Origin: Trichuris trichiura
Lineage: Eukaryota; Nematoda; Enoplea; Trichinellida; Trichuridae
Length of the DNA stretch: 64,000 nucleotides
NCBI GenBank assembly: GCA_037903355.1
Contig: JBAJFE010000010.1
Location: 434,001 to 498,000, forward strand
Reading direction: 5' to 3'
Below, piece by piece: positions 1 through 11,990 of the stretch. A program made the position numbers and the translations under genes. Each line of letters opens with the position of its first letter. The stretch's first letter is position 1. The notes beneath the pieces were generated by a model that was not told where the DNA came from, made no database searches, and saw nothing but the letters and a program-made list of their open reading frames with translations.

Positions 1-632
1 GAGTTAATATACCGGTCTTATTTTTTAGATCACTCACTGACTTCAGAGACAAGGGCAATATAATAATGCCTCTATTCAAGAATATTCCTTACTTGGAAGA
101 GATGCCAATGCATAACTACCCCAAGACCACATTTTACAATATATTTTCGACATATTCGGGATTTTAACCGTAAACCTTCTTAGAGATGCCCACTCAACAA
201 GTCGCTACAGCAATGGGAAGTCGAATTCCGTCGCGTCATCCTAACACCGCACTCTTTGAATTTAACAGCAAAATTTCAAAAAATGGCGCTGGCTATATTC
301 AAATTAAAGGGCACGCGACAACGCGGAAAAAGACTTGATGCGTTTTTTTGACTTTCAGCCACGAAATTTTTTTTATGTAAAAATTAAGGACAGAAGAAAG
401 AATCATTATTTACATATACAACTACGTCCCCCCGCAACCCTAAGCTGCTCAGAACTCTCGTTTTCTAACGACTTTCTTCATAATTAAAGCAAAGATTGGT
501 CAGACAGAAAAAAAGACCCACAAATATCAGAGGTTCGAAAAGAGAATAAATAGTAATACGTTAGCCGTTTAAGGCGGGTAAAAACAACTTTGCATTCAAC
601 ATTCGGCTCCAAAGAGAAAGATAAGCACTGAC
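1..632 (-). other. Probable ARF-GEF intron running off the left edge
   Basis: No conserved coding sequence was found here. The ARF-GEF exon ending at 633 is followed by a usable donor (gtcagtgc on the minus strand), and the next conserved block of the family was not found down to base 1. The simplest reading is one intron longer than 630 bp whose acceptor lies outside the window. Confidence 0.5.
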
Positions 633-3600
633 CGCTGGCAATTCTTGAAACCGTCTGCATAACAAGCCATTTGTGCTCGAAAGAGCTCGAATACGTTTCC
701 AAAATGTTCAACAATATTTCTCGAAAAAACACCTAAAAACAAGAGTATGGCACCGTCGGCGGCAGCGGATTGGTCGTACCTCAATTTGCATTTTCAAATG
801 AGTTTTGAAACTTTCCAAAAGTATTAAGAAAATGGACAGCGACACTTCGAACACTTCCAGCACCGAACTGACGCCGTTTTTGCTGAGCGCCACGCATAGA
901 TATTGCTTGATGGCAAGAATGAACACTTCGCTATTGCGGAACACCGGACCAGCATTTTGCAAAACGGCCAATAGCAAATGCAAAGACAACAACTTGGAGC
1001 GCAGTTCGTGAGATCTGAAAAAGACGAGCCACCGCTCTTACTGTAATCCACGCGAAATCAAGTTAGAGCAGGCTAACTTTGGGTCCGCGTTTGGATTAAC
1101 TGGCTTCATCGACAGCCGACACAGGGCACGAAATAGAAAAAAACAATCCTTCTGCTCCACATTGTCAAAGTGAATCGTAGCATATGAACCGGGTAGTTCG
1201 GATGCGCTATGCACAATGGTACCCTCGTAGCTTCCATGGACGCTTTCCGTTGGAGTGGGATAGGATGAGTCCGGTTCGGGTGTTCCAACCGACGACGTCT
1301 CTCCAATACTCGGCGAGGGCATGCATGTTTCTACAATTGAACAATAATATACCCGCTATACTTATCGGAAATAACCCAAGCGTTGAGTCTTTTCTTTTTG
1401 ATTTTAATTTTCAAAAAAAGGCGCACCAACGCAGTAACGTCAAAAATCATATGCAACACTAGTGATGACATGTGCTGTTAAGCGCAATATTGCAAAATCA
1501 CCTCTTTCAGTAATGTGAAACGCTCTTTTTATCATATTAATAATATGCCCCGTCTGCAGATGGATGAGCAAAACGAAAACCGATCTTAGATGTCTGATGA
1601 TCTGAAAACTTCAATATAAACTTATTATGTGACGATTGAATCTGCGTTTTTTATAAAGGCGGAAATTCCACCAATCTCTTACCGAGTAATCGATATTCAA
1701 GCAATATTTCATAATTATTAATATATGGACGATTTTGAAATGCCGAGAATACGCTTTACTTTCTGAACAAACGCAACACGGTTGCAAATCGCTCAAAATC
1801 ACCAATGCCTACGAAAGGGGCGTACTAAAACGTTCTATTTCCTTGTATGGGCAAAATCCATCACTTAGAAAATATTTGTGGCTAAAATAAGAGAGAAAAC
1901 TATTGGAAACCTTTAAAGGGTTTCTTCTTTCAAAGAAACCATTAACAACGAATGATCCGCAAACTGATCATCCGATAATCGATATGCTTCAATTTCAACG
2001 TGAAAGATAACTTTGCTGGACAATTCACATCACGCAATAAAACTTCGCGCGCATACACGTTATTGTTATTATTGGACAAACGCGGCAAAAAAGAAGTTGA
2101 CGAGAAAATGTTCTTATTCAAATATAACTTCTTGGTACGGGACCATATAGTTTCATGTCGAGTTTCTTTTACGGAACGTATGTCCCGTTGACAATATTTT
2201 TATTATTATTCCGGAGCTTTCGGGTCGAACAAGACCAGTCTTCAGCGGTATTAATATAAAGCAATGAAGTAACGAAAATTCACGGTGTTCGTGAATTTTC
2301 GTTACTTCATTGCTTTATAATTATATTAATACCGCTGAAGACGGGTCTCGTTTGACCCGAAAGCTCCGGAATAAAAATATTGTCACCGGGACAAACTTTC
2401 CGTAAAAGAAACTCGACATTATTCAAATATAGTACTTTCGATTTATCAGTAACGCTGGCATTGTGAAATAGTACTAGCGAAATTAAAGACTTGATAAAAT
2501 CAACATCCAGTTTTGGAAGTGATACACTGTCGAGGCAATTGAGCATTATCAAAGCTTTTCACGGATAAAAGTCAATAACGGTATGTATAAATTCCGCTTA
2601 GGGGCATCGGACTATCGGATTACCACTGAGATGACATGAACGCTCCTAAGACCGAAACGAAAATTTCTAAGCTGTTAAAAAATGTGGTTTTAGCGAGCTA
2701 ACGTTATCGATGTAAGCTAAATGATGGAAAGGCATACGTTAGCAACTAGATGTACATATATTCTTACTTAGATGAAATTACATCACTCACATACCGCAGA
2801 TTTTGAGCTCTATGTTCATAACTGCTTAGCATTATTAAACGTAGATCATTTCGGACGGAGCACGCACTGTCACTTGTCATTTAACACTTAAAAGGCGTAT
2901 GTTATTTTTGATCGAATTGAGAGTAAAACTTGATAGACGCAACGCGTAACAAAAACAACTTGCAAGAGTACCTAATTTAAAGCAAACTTCAGAAACAATA
3001 TCGCCAAGCGCAAGCTGACATTCAGCCTCTATGTCATTTTCCTTAGGGACGGACTCTTCGTTCTGAAAAACGACATATTGAACATCCTATTGAAAGGTCG
3101 ATCAATCTTACGGTGCATTCCATTCGACTAAATGAGATCACGAGCATCTGCGTAAGGGTTGCCTTGGCTGTTGCTTGGTTGATCGGATTGCGACTTGCCA
3201 AACATATACCGTGACAAGTTCGAACCGCTTGTAAAAGACTGGCCTCGTGCACATGACATATATTGCTGGAAACGAGGGTCAACAGAGCCTGCAATCATTT
3301 CAACAAAAAATATTTGGAGGAAGGCTTACTAGCAGGCAGCTGTAAGTCCTACCTTGATTATCTGTAACTGTACAGTATCATCCGTATGAGGGCCTACGAA
3401 GCAGGAGCAAATAGATTGCACTATTCGATCTATCAACGGTCTATCCGGTTTGGCCGGGTCTGGAATTTGACCAGTGAGATGGCCATAAGCGATCAACTTC
3501 TGCGGAAAACGAAACTTGTTCGAACATTCAGTTTTGAATAAGCACGAGCGAACTTAGAGCCAAAAATTCCCACCTGCAAACAATCCAAAGCTGTCACCAT

Positions 3601-3924
3601 AATCTTGGTTGACTTGGAAGCGCATGCGAGTTCAAAAGGCAAAAAATACCGATCCGCCTCGATTGATTTGACCTTTGAAGGCACAACACGGTCATTGGTG
3701 GTCGATTCGACCTCGAACTCCCTAATCTCTTCATTTATCTGCTCTAAAGCCGGCAAACCAAATTTCAGCACACAAAAACGCAGCTACAAACCCAAGGCGA
3801 CTTCGCAAGCTTTCTTTAACTCGGAATTGCAAGACTTCTTTATGTCGCGGTCGCGCAGTATTTTCTCCACCGCGTACTTTAGAAACATGTTTTGCGTTTG
3901 AGCAGCATTGGCAGATGCGATCAT
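633..3924 (-). CDS. ARFGEF: BIG1/BIG2-type ARF guanine nucleotide exchange factor, N-terminal part
   Basis: Exons (minus strand, 5' to 3'): 3792-3924, 3574-3743, 3353-3499, 3112-3288, 2972-3062, 1078-1330, 780-1014, 633-732. All junctions keep frame. The protein carries the DCB and HUS domains of the large Golgi ARF-GEFs: [97 protein letters not shown] and HLKMQIE. In the family these regions give dimerisation and membrane regulation upstream of the catalytic Sec7 domain, which loads GTP on ARF at the trans-Golgi and endosomes. Sec7 is not in the window, so the gene is cut by the left edge rather than shown to be broken. The start was set at the first in-frame ATG (3924) before the conserved N-terminus. 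The DCB-HUS linker is very short. Intron 1331-2971 hosts a PLE-derived foldback element. Confidence 0.9.
2218..2245 (-). ncRNA. Hammerhead-like hairpin, left arm of the 2.1 kb foldback
   Basis: Reads CTGAAGA, an extra C, a stem TGGTC/GACCC with one mismatch, then GAAA. The extra C before the stem departs from a canonical hammerhead. Confidence 0.4.
2335..2362 (+). ncRNA. Hammerhead-like hairpin, right arm of the 2.1 kb foldback
   Basis: CTGAAGA, extra C, perfect 5-bp stem GGGTC/GACCC around loop TCGTTT, then GAAA. It differs from the left arm at one stem base, which restores pairing. Confidence 0.45.
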
Positions 3925-4024
3925 AGGAAGCAGAGAAAAATGTTCGGCATTCCAGGCGCCATGGCAATTGGGAATAATGGTCGCTTCGCAAGGCAACTTT
4001 CAGAGCGGCTCCAATTCTCGTCGC

Positions 4025-4810
4025 CTGACAAATAAATAACAGTGAATCAACTAGCCGCGCCGACGAGCAGATAAGAGGAGCAAGGAAAATAGTGCGCCAA
4101 AGCTAAAAACAAAAAGTACACAAATATTCTGCAAAAACACAGCGTTTAGCATGATTGCATAATCCTAAAAATGACCTCCTTTCGTAGCAGAGGAGTAAAA
4201 CGCTCCCAAAGCCTAACGCCTACAATGGTACTCTTCTTTGCAATGTCGCTGTGCACGGAAATAAGCTACAAGGGAAAGCTAACCACAAGAATGGAGCGTT
4301 ACAGCACTGACATATAAATAACCGAAAAGGACAAGAAGCAAAGCATTGTTAATACTACGCATCTTGCAACGAGACCTCAAAAGTTCGATAGTACTAACAG
4401 AAATACCAACGCGCTAAAAACATTATAGGTCATTCGTAACGTGATCAAGGAAATTCTACACAGTAGCATGCATCAACGATGAACGTTTCGTCACAGTTAC
4501 TGTACACCGCAAATCAAGTAATGTACTAATCGTGGCATGTAAATTGCCTTCCGGTAAACGTATCCCATTCCTCAATAGGATATGCTCTTAAAAACGGTGA
4601 CTGTTGGCCAATTCAGTGACGATAAAAAATCGTTAACGATATTCTAAAAACGTTAGCTTCAAGTCAATCAGTCGCAAGTCGTAGCCTTTGAGAACTGCTT
4701 TGATCAGTAAGTTTAGTTTAGCAATTTACGTTTTACTTTTTATTTTTTTTGCAAACTTTGGAAACGCAGCTAAAATTCCTAACGGAACATTTTTTTTCTA
4801 CCGTAGCGGC
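4025..4810. other. Intergenic, nothing recognised
   Basis: AT-rich sequence upstream of the ARF-GEF start. No open frame with a recognisable domain on either strand, and no clear repeat. Confidence 0.4.
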
Positions 4811-4814
4811 TGCA

Positions 4815-5098
4815 GTCAGGCGCTGCCTGCTAATCATTAATAAAACCGTACGTAGCTGAACCTGTGAGCTATTTGAAGAGTACTGTAGCTCTTTTAAAGG
4901 GCATCGAACAAACGGTGTCAGTTATGTTTTTCTTGACGCGTCATTGGTAACCTGTGAATAGTCACCAATGATGCGTCAAGGAAAACATAACCGACACTGC
5001 TTATTCGATACTGTTTAAAAATGCTACAGTACTCTTCAAATAAAACACAGGTTCACCTCTATACGTTCTTATTAATGATAAGCAGGTAGGACCTGAGC
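4815..5098. repeat. Long imperfect inverted repeat (foldback), unrelated to the PLE arms
   Basis: Two arms of roughly 125-140 bp, left about 4815-4949 and right about 4961-5098, pair with scattered mismatches around a 10-bp centre. Matching blocks include gaacctgtg, tttgaagagtactgtag and cattggt. It has no hammerhead-like core and no GTCCCGTAC tail, so it is probably a different foldback family. Clear target duplications were not found. Confidence 0.75.
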
Positions 5099-5484
5099 GT
5101 GGCTGCCACACTGGGTTTTCCAAAAATGCACAAATTAAGATGTGCTCACTCAATATACTGGTATCCTTGTGCAGACAGAGCGATAACGTGAAAATGTTAT
5201 AACGTGGACGGCTTGGCCAGCTTTGCTCTGGTTCAATGGACAACCTTCTATCGCAGCTTTCGTTGCAGCTGCTTTTCTATTCTATGCTTGCATTTATCAA
5301 TGCAGATTTTCTTAATGCATCAACTATTTTTAAGACTTTTCTCCTGTGTCCATGGTAAATCACGCTCTGTTTCTAACGAAGTTTTCACTTCTAAAAATTG
5401 TCTGCATAACGCCGCCGCCGCAGCGCTTCTTTACAAGACGTTCTGTTTCCTACAAACTTATACAAGCGCAAAGTGCTTATAGGA

Positions 5485-7622
5485 ATGCTCACTGAGTGCA
5501 CTCGTACTTGACTACTCGTACGTTACAGTACATTTATTTTTATTTTAAATCCATGTGTAGACGGCTAGGTATGAAATAGTTTTCTTGATCTACAATTTGT
5601 TAATTGTGCGTCTTTTATTCTGTAGGTTGCTTCATGACTTGCCTGTTACAAGTAACGGCAAAATAGCAGTTTGCGTTTGCTGGGTACCGCCCCTCAAGCC
5701 GGTCGTGCAGCTTGTACTCGACTTGGCAACATGTTTACTGGTGTTACACTGCACATTTATGTTTTGTTATTATTTTTTGACAATTTTTCGTTTAGAGGAT
5801 ATAAGTGCTGTAGTGTTTGACGCGGGCAGTCATACCTTTCGCGTAGGATTTGCTGGAGACGATGCTCCGAAGGTAGGCTTATTGGCTTCAAGATATGTTC
5901 AGTTTTTTGATTCTTATAAGATTGATCTCCCTACGTTTGTCGGCGTTGGTCCCCGTCCCGAAAATCCGCCTGGAAAAGGCGAATCCAACGGATACGTTCC
6001 ATATCAGCACGTTGGGGAAAATGGCAGTTACTACATTGGAACTCTTCCCATCCACGTTCCTCGTCAAGGAATGAAAATAGCGACGCCACTTCACGACGGC
6101 ATGAGTAAGACGCAACTTTTTTTCCATTCTGCGTTAACTTATCTCAACCTCTCTCAGTCGAAGATTGGGATATGTTCGAAGGTATCCTGCAGTACGTGTA
6201 CGACAATTATGTTGGGAATTCCTCGGAATTCTCAGCGTTGTTTACGGAACCCGCGGTAATAATCTGTAACGTTTGGTAGTTATTCTACCTGGTTTGGGTT
6301 TTAGTGGAATAGAAAAGACAAAAGAGAACAACTTGCCGAGTTGTTGTTCGAAAAGTTTGGCTCTCCGGCTTTTTTCTTAGCCAAGAGCGCCGTTCTTGCA
6401 GCTTATGGTGAGTGGACATTTTGGGGCAAAGTCTTTTTTTTTAAATTAAAGTTCAGCTCATGGCCGCACTTCGGCATTGGTGGTTGACAGCGGAGCTACG
6501 CAGACGTACGCTGTCGCCGTCTTGGACGGATATTGTATCCCTTCGAGTAAGCGAACAATTAAAATACAACTTACAGTCTTGTATATCTTGCAGCGATTGC
6601 TCGAAGCCCCCTCGCTGGCGATTTCATAACTACTGGCTGTCTGCAGTATTTGCAAGGAGCAAACATAGAGGTTGTGCCCAAATATATGATAAAGTACAAG
6701 GAGTGCAGCGAAGGATCAAAGCAAGTAGTTTGGAAAAAGAAAACTGATCTACCCAAAGTGACCCAGTCATTTCACAACTGTATGGTCAAGGTAGAATAAG
6801 CGACCTAAAGGCGGTTTGGTTCTTGTAGTTTGGTGCTTTAGGAGGCTATTGAGGATATGAAAGCGTGCGCGCTGCAGGTTAGCGATACGGCCTTGGAAAC
6901 CGAGTAAGGCGGCTCAGTGAAAAATGCCCTACTGGATGATAGCACTTTTTAGACTTGTTGAAAAGTATCCAAGAGTGCACTATGAGTTTCCGAACGGTAT
7001 TGGAGTCGACTTTGGCAAAGAGCGCTTTGAAATTACGGAAGCCCTCTTCGACACCTCTTTTATTAAGGTAGATACGGTTATAGGTTCGTCATTTTTTTGT
7101 ATTTTGTTCGTTCTAGCCTGGAATGCTTTCATCTCCTGCGTTAAGCATTAGCAGCGTTATCAGCACCAGCATAAACTTATGTGACAACGAAAATCGTTCG
7201 GTGCGTTTGTTGATTTCTTAAGATTTAAAAGTAACCGTAAACTTATTTCCAAGAGTTTATACGGTGCTCTACTGGTCACTGGTGGCAATTCGTTGTTATC
7301 CGGCTTCACCGAGCGCCTCAATTACGAAGTCAATCAACGCCTAACCTCGGCAAGCTTTCTCCCTCTTTCCGACCTGTAACTCATTGCTTTTATTTTCATA
7401 GAATGTCAAAGTTAAATTGCTGCATTCGCCAAGCACGTTGGAACGTCGCTTTGGTGCATGGACGGGAGGATCGATTCTCAGCTCGCTGGTAAGGTTCAGT
7501 TAAAGTTTTAAAACTATTTACCTGTTTTTTATTGTTTTAAGCCGGCTTTTCAAAAGATGTGGATCAGCAAACAGGAATACGAAGAAAGTGGCAGAGGAAT
7601 TGTGGTTAAAAAATGCCCTTAA
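5485..7622 (+). CDS. ACTL6: BAF53/ARP4-type actin-related protein
   Basis: Well-supported exons: 5796-5872, 5921-6104, 6158-6255, 6305-6407, 6457-6546, 6594-6790, 6842-6903, 6953-7067, 7117-7200, 7254-7349, 7402-7488, 7542-7622 (stop). Frame is kept throughout, giving about 424 residues before the first exon (human BAF53 is 429). Motifs follow the family in order: [99 protein letters not shown] and the C-terminus [12 protein letters not shown] with KKCP. Family role: nuclear actin-related subunit of SWI/SNF and NuA4/INO80-type chromatin complexes. The first coding exon is uncertain; ATG at 5485 (exon 5485-5503) has the right phase but little other support. Intron 7350-7401 uses a GC donor. 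Intron 5873-5920 is in frame and lacks stops, so ORF finders read through it. Confidence 0.92.
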
Positions 7623-7803
7623 GCCGCGCCTAACTCTCCCTTCTATTCCATACTGCTACTTAACAGTGTTATATTTTCCTCTTTACTATAGCAATACAAC
7701 TATTCGTTATCATATGACTTTTGGTGAGATTTTATTAATTTTAACGTAACCAGCTTTTTTTAACATCAAAACAAAGGGATAACTGTGAACGATTTTTAAT
7801 ATA

Positions 7804-8953
7804 CAGTGAAACCTCACTAATCCGAACACGTCGGGGCGGGGGTAGTTCGGATTATAGAAGAATCCGGATTATGGAGGAGGCTTACAGTAGGCCACAGAAA
7901 AGCAGGTTATGCAATTTTAGATGCATTATCCTGGCGTCTACAGCGCGATGTCAGTCTCTGTAAGCGGTGAATAGCTTAACGAGAGCAGCGAAGTCCGTCT
8001 GATTAGGGAAAACGGTTGGCCAGCGGAAACGGGTTTCTTATATGGTGTGGACGCTGTACCGCGAAGCGGCATGCAAAATAGTTCCCGTGAACTTATTTTT
8101 CCATATTCGTAATTGCCGGCCAGTTCTGTTGAATCGAAAAAAAATTAAGTTAGCTCCCGATTAATGTGCGATTTCTAGGCCATTGTAACCTTTGTTTCCT
8201 GGGTTGCGCGACGGTGTCCATCCTTCTTTCTACCTGTGTAATATAAGTCCAAGAAGTCTAAATTTATTCTTTGTAGTCAGTTGTTAGCGTCTGCTTCAAC
8301 AGGTTTTGACGTTTGCTAGCGGCTAAGTCACGAACGCTTTTTAAGCATAAAAGGCGCTGTCCATCGCATTCTTCCTGTTCTTCGGCCGGTCACTCCACTC
8401 CTCAATGCTTTGATGATCTCCGCCTTCTTCTCTATTGTGAGCGTAATTTGCTCCATTTTATATGTTTGAACAACTGCACAACCGTAGAACACAGTGATAA
8501 TGACTCCCGTATTGCTCTCCTTAAATACGGTCTCTTCACGTATAATGCGGTGGTAGCCCTACCTTCACATAACACGATTCTATTTTTGTTCATATCGTGC
8601 AATTAGATTGACGGTCCTTCCGCAGCGTATTGATATACATATGACAAGCTCTATCCGATGTCAATATTGACTGCTATGTTGCATATTTCCGTTTATTTGT
8701 GGAAGCCTATGTCACGAGGTGAATTGTTGTAGCCAACCTATTGGTCCAGGTTGGCTCGCCAAAGCCGTGGCTGGACTGTGCCTATGTTAGCATATACCGG
8801 AAGGACCATTGGCTAGTTGTTTGCTGCCCTTATAGCCAAATGACTGTGCGTTTCGCACAAGTAGCCTAATTATCTTTATTCTGTACTGTCGTTCTATTGT
8901 TCTCTTCCACGAATTCGGATTAGAGGGGAATTCGGATTAGGGAGGTTTCACTG
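7804..8953 (-). mobile_element. Pogo/Tigger-like DNA transposon, defective
   Basis: Terminal inverted repeats beginning CAGTGAAACCTC and continuing CTAATCCGAA bound a 1150-bp unit, with TA on both sides (7802-7803, 8954-8955) as the duplicated target. Inside, on the minus strand at about 8330-8456, a fragment reads LTIEKKAEIIKALRSG, which matches the N-terminal helix-turn-helix of pogo/Tigger transposases. It soon hits a stop, and no DDE region remains. A shorter relative in inverted orientation lies at 37160-37809. Confidence 0.8.
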
Positions 8954-8955
8954 TA

Positions 8956-9931
8956 CTCACATATCCCGAAGCGTTATAGTAAGCAATGCAGCTGTCAGTT
9001 AATTTATAAGGAATCTGTAAAGAGAAAAAAATTTAATACCTCGTTTTCGATGGGCTCTTTTTGCTTTCATGTTACGTCTTAAAGTTGAGGTCGCGAAAAT
9101 TGGAATACCTCACTGCCGGCTGCAGAGATCCTTACAGGAGAGATTTCTTGCACCGTATGTTCACTGGCAGTAGAAAATTGCTACGAACGCATCAAGTTTT
9201 TCGTAGTAGAAGTATCCACAAGTCGTTTTCCATAACTGTATTTTCCTCCGTCATGTTCGAAAGCAGAATCAGACTGTTCTTTCTCTACCTGTTCGTTTGG
9301 TTGTCTACCATAACTACACACTGCACATAACACAACTTCAACTGACCGCGGGAACCGTCTTCGGCAGTTCCAGTGGCGAGTAGAAACTTCCGGACAACTT
9401 TTTGGCCAATAAGAACGGACAGAAGCACTGTGAACTCTTATGAGTAGCGAATACTTACGGTTTGGTTTCTCTGTTTCACTCACCTGTATGTTTCATTTTA
9501 CTATTATACAGTTGTAAAAATTTTACAGAAGCGACTTTTAGTTGACGACAGTAACTTAACGTGAACAATTGCAAAACTGTCGCTTCAGCTAACCGTAGTT
9601 CTTAAAGATACCAATTCTTCGATAATGCGCGCAACCTACCGACCGGTGCCGGTTCAGTATGATTAAAGTACGCTCTTCATTCAATTCGAAGTTAATACTG
9701 GAGACATATGCATATACGTGCTCCCTTCCTTCGCAAGACTTCTACAAGGAACAACAGGTTCACTATTCCAGAATAATACTTTATTATTTTGTATTTGGAT
9801 TGATATGGGCAGATTATGTAAAATGATATCTACTAGTAAGACCAAGACTTGCACGCCATGAAAAGCGTCAACCACTCATCTCTAAACGAATAGGATTAAG
9901 GAAAGAAAAGGCTCGTTAAATTGCTTAACCT
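8956..9931. other. Intergenic, nothing recognised
   Basis: Two overlapping open frames (9061-9330 plus, 9181-9483 minus) have no recognisable motif and look accidental. No repeat shared with the rest of the window was noticed. Confidence 0.4.
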
Positions 9932-10668
9932 TTAACTTTTCTTTTCCGGCTTCATAAAGCACCAGCCAACTTCAAGCTTTGAGTTTATCCATGTTTTACC
10001 GTTAACTGCGCTGATTGCATCAGAAGCTTCCTTGAATTTCTCGTATTCAATGATGGCAGTACCCTGAGAATAGGATGGACGAATGTTAACAGCATACGCA
10101 TACAAGCAAAAAGAACCGAAGCAACTTACCATTGGGTAGCCAGTCATTCGATTTATGTGAAGGTTAATGTTCTTGATTCGACCATAGTCAATAAACCTGT
10201 CTTTTAGGTCTTGCTCGGTTATCTCTTCACTGAGGTTCCTTACAAAAATTAACCATCCGTCCACAGCTAAAACAGTTATCCGCCATGTATATCGCGCAGA
10301 ATTAAAAAATTCGAGAAAGTTCGACGAGTGCCAAGTCATTCAATGCACAATAAACGTACAAGGACATGGAACGAAGCATGCTTGCTCTTCGCGCGTTATC
10401 TGTTTTTGTACTGCTCCATTTCCGTCCTCTTCGAAGGCGCCGTGATTGCCTTAACATGCTCAACATGTTTAGCTCAAGCAGAAAACGCTATTCGTTGTTC
10501 TTACGATCTGAACCGCGGCCTTTGAAGTCTTTCGCCATTTTCTTCAATTCTCGCACGGCTAAAGCCAAAGCAATGCAAGCGTACAAGCGAAACAACGAGC
10601 ATTTGTCGAGTGCACTCACCGGCATCTTCGCTTGACGAAATGACGATATCGTCCATATCGCTATCCAT
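9932..10668 (-). CDS. RBM8A: Y14/RBM8A, exon junction complex RNA-binding protein
   Basis: Complete five-exon gene: 10620-10668 (ATG), 10505-10558, 10360-10449, 10130-10266, 9932-10063 (stop). It sums to 462 nt, 153 residues, with every junction in phase. The acidic start MDSDMDDIVISSSEDA, the basic ELKKMAKDFKGRGSD segment and a single RRM (VDGWLIFVRNLSEEITEQ, DYGRIKNINLH, RMTGYPMGTAIIEYE, VGWCFMKPEKKS) match Y14. In the family Y14 pairs with Mago nashi in the exon junction complex, marking spliced mRNA for localisation and nonsense-mediated decay. The Arg/Ser tail of vertebrate Y14 is absent; the protein stops right after the RRM. Introns are 55-93 bp. Confidence 0.95.
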
Positions 10669-11790
10669 CACGATCAATTAAACTGAAATACAATAAGCAA
10701 TCAAATGTAACTCCAAAACATACGAGCGACTACACATGTAGACGTACATTTACCGCAGGTAGCTGATTGTTTATTAACAAATCGTTCCGCGGTGATAGTA
10801 TGTACCGTAGTACTTACTGTACCTGCAAATCTTTACAAAACAACAATGCTCGTGATAAAATTATTTATCACGAAGCGGTAGCCATAGAAAATATTATTGA
10901 TATGTGACCTTTTGCGTACCGCAAAGATGCTTCATAATGCCAATGGTTTTAACCTGTCGATTCATGACAATACTTGGATCAAGTTATTGTTCTGCCGCGG
11001 CTTCTAAAACAACCACGCAAATTAACTGTCGTTTTGGCGGAAATAGCGTGGGTGTAAAGACGAGCGTCCGACCTAACACGGCAGACGTAAGTTGAGATAT
11101 TTATGATGAAACATAAATGTTGATAAGAATATGGTCCGTTTACGTAGCTATATTCCACTACCTGAAACTGGAAAGAATGAGAGCCTTTTGGGGAACCTTG
11201 AAACTCAAAAAACGTCTTAAGGACAGGCAGTAATCGCATGCCTGCCCTTTACCGCAAAATGTTTTGGTGCATGGGAATCTTATTGTCGTATCCTTCTCTA
11301 ATGCAGCATTCCGGTATTCAAGTTCCGTTGACGAAAGAAAATAGGGACCCTATAGATTATGCACCCCACCGCCTAAGAAATGCAGGTACCTTTCTGTTAA
11401 GCATGCGGCCATCATGTTCTGGCTTTACTAGCGAGGAGGCAGGTTATCCTTTTCTGACCCTACTTAAGCCTAGATCAAAATACATGTCTTATATTTAGGC
11501 TCAGGCTTCGGAAAAGGCAGGGCAGCATGCTACCAAAGCTACAGTATGCTGGTAGGGCTCTTAACGGACAAATCCAGAAAATTTAAACCAGTTGAGAGAT
11601 TAAAGCCATCTTTACAACTTTCCTAACACTGTATTCCTCGACTGAATCATTCCTACAGGTTTGTCCGACGTTGCTTCTGCTCGACTTGCGTGCGTAGGTG
11701 AAAGTGGGCCAACGACTCATCGCCCCGGTGGAACACACTATGTGCCCATCTTTGAAGATCTGAGATCATTGGCGTTGACTCAATATAAAA
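10669..11790. other. Intergenic, possible old repeat at 11240-11560
   Basis: No gene recognised. The stretch 11380-11500 (ATGCAGGTACC, then AAGCCTAGATCAAAATACA) loosely resembles pieces at 25470-25560 and 26225-26265, so it may be an old dispersed repeat. The resemblance is too patchy to define a family. Confidence 0.35.
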
Positions 11791-11794
11791 TTAA

Positions 11795-11990
11795 CACTCA
11801 ACTTGTTGGTACGGGACTGGGGAGTTTCATGTTAGGTTTCTTTTACGGAATGTTTGTCCCATTGAAAAATTTTTAATTTTTCCGGGGCTTTCGGGTCAAC
11901 CGCGACCAGTCTTCAGCGGTATTAAAATGACATCACTTTAATACCGCTAAGGTGCTGGTCGCGGTTGACCCGAAAGAATGATAATGATAC
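11795..11990 (-). mobile_element. PLE-related inverted-arm fragment
   Basis: Contains GTACGGGACT, TTTCTTTTACGGAATG and the ribozyme-like block in the same order as the 2.1 kb foldback, then an inverted second arm (TTAATACCGCT... CCCGAAAG) truncated at about 11975. The second arm has lost its CTGANGA half. No convincing target duplication was found. Confidence 0.6.
11889..11916 (-). ncRNA. Hammerhead-like hairpin, 11.9 kb copy
   Basis: CTGAAGA, extra C, stem TGGTC/GACCC with one mismatch, loop GCGGTT, then GAAA. Same arrangement as the left arm at 2.2 kb with a different loop. Confidence 0.4.

Larger units (their letters stand above)
2127..2418 (-). mobile_element. PLE-derived foldback element inside the ARF-GEF intron
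   Basis: A 292-bp insertion made of two inverted arms around a palindromic centre (cattgctt... near 2255-2325). Exact 13-bp direct repeats TTATTCAAATATA flank it at 2114-2126 and 2419-2431, read as a target-site duplication. The left end has an unpaired tail of about 30 bp containing GTACGGGAC, the same tail motif seen beside the other PLE-related copies. Each arm holds a hammerhead-like hairpin. It has no coding capacity and needs proteins from elsewhere. Confidence 0.75.

Noticed and set aside
430..560. A following ARF-GEF exon (DVVVYVNND-like reading near 435-460)
   Set aside because: The short resemblance to the family's next block needs a phase that does not match the donor at 632, and the frame closes within a few codons.
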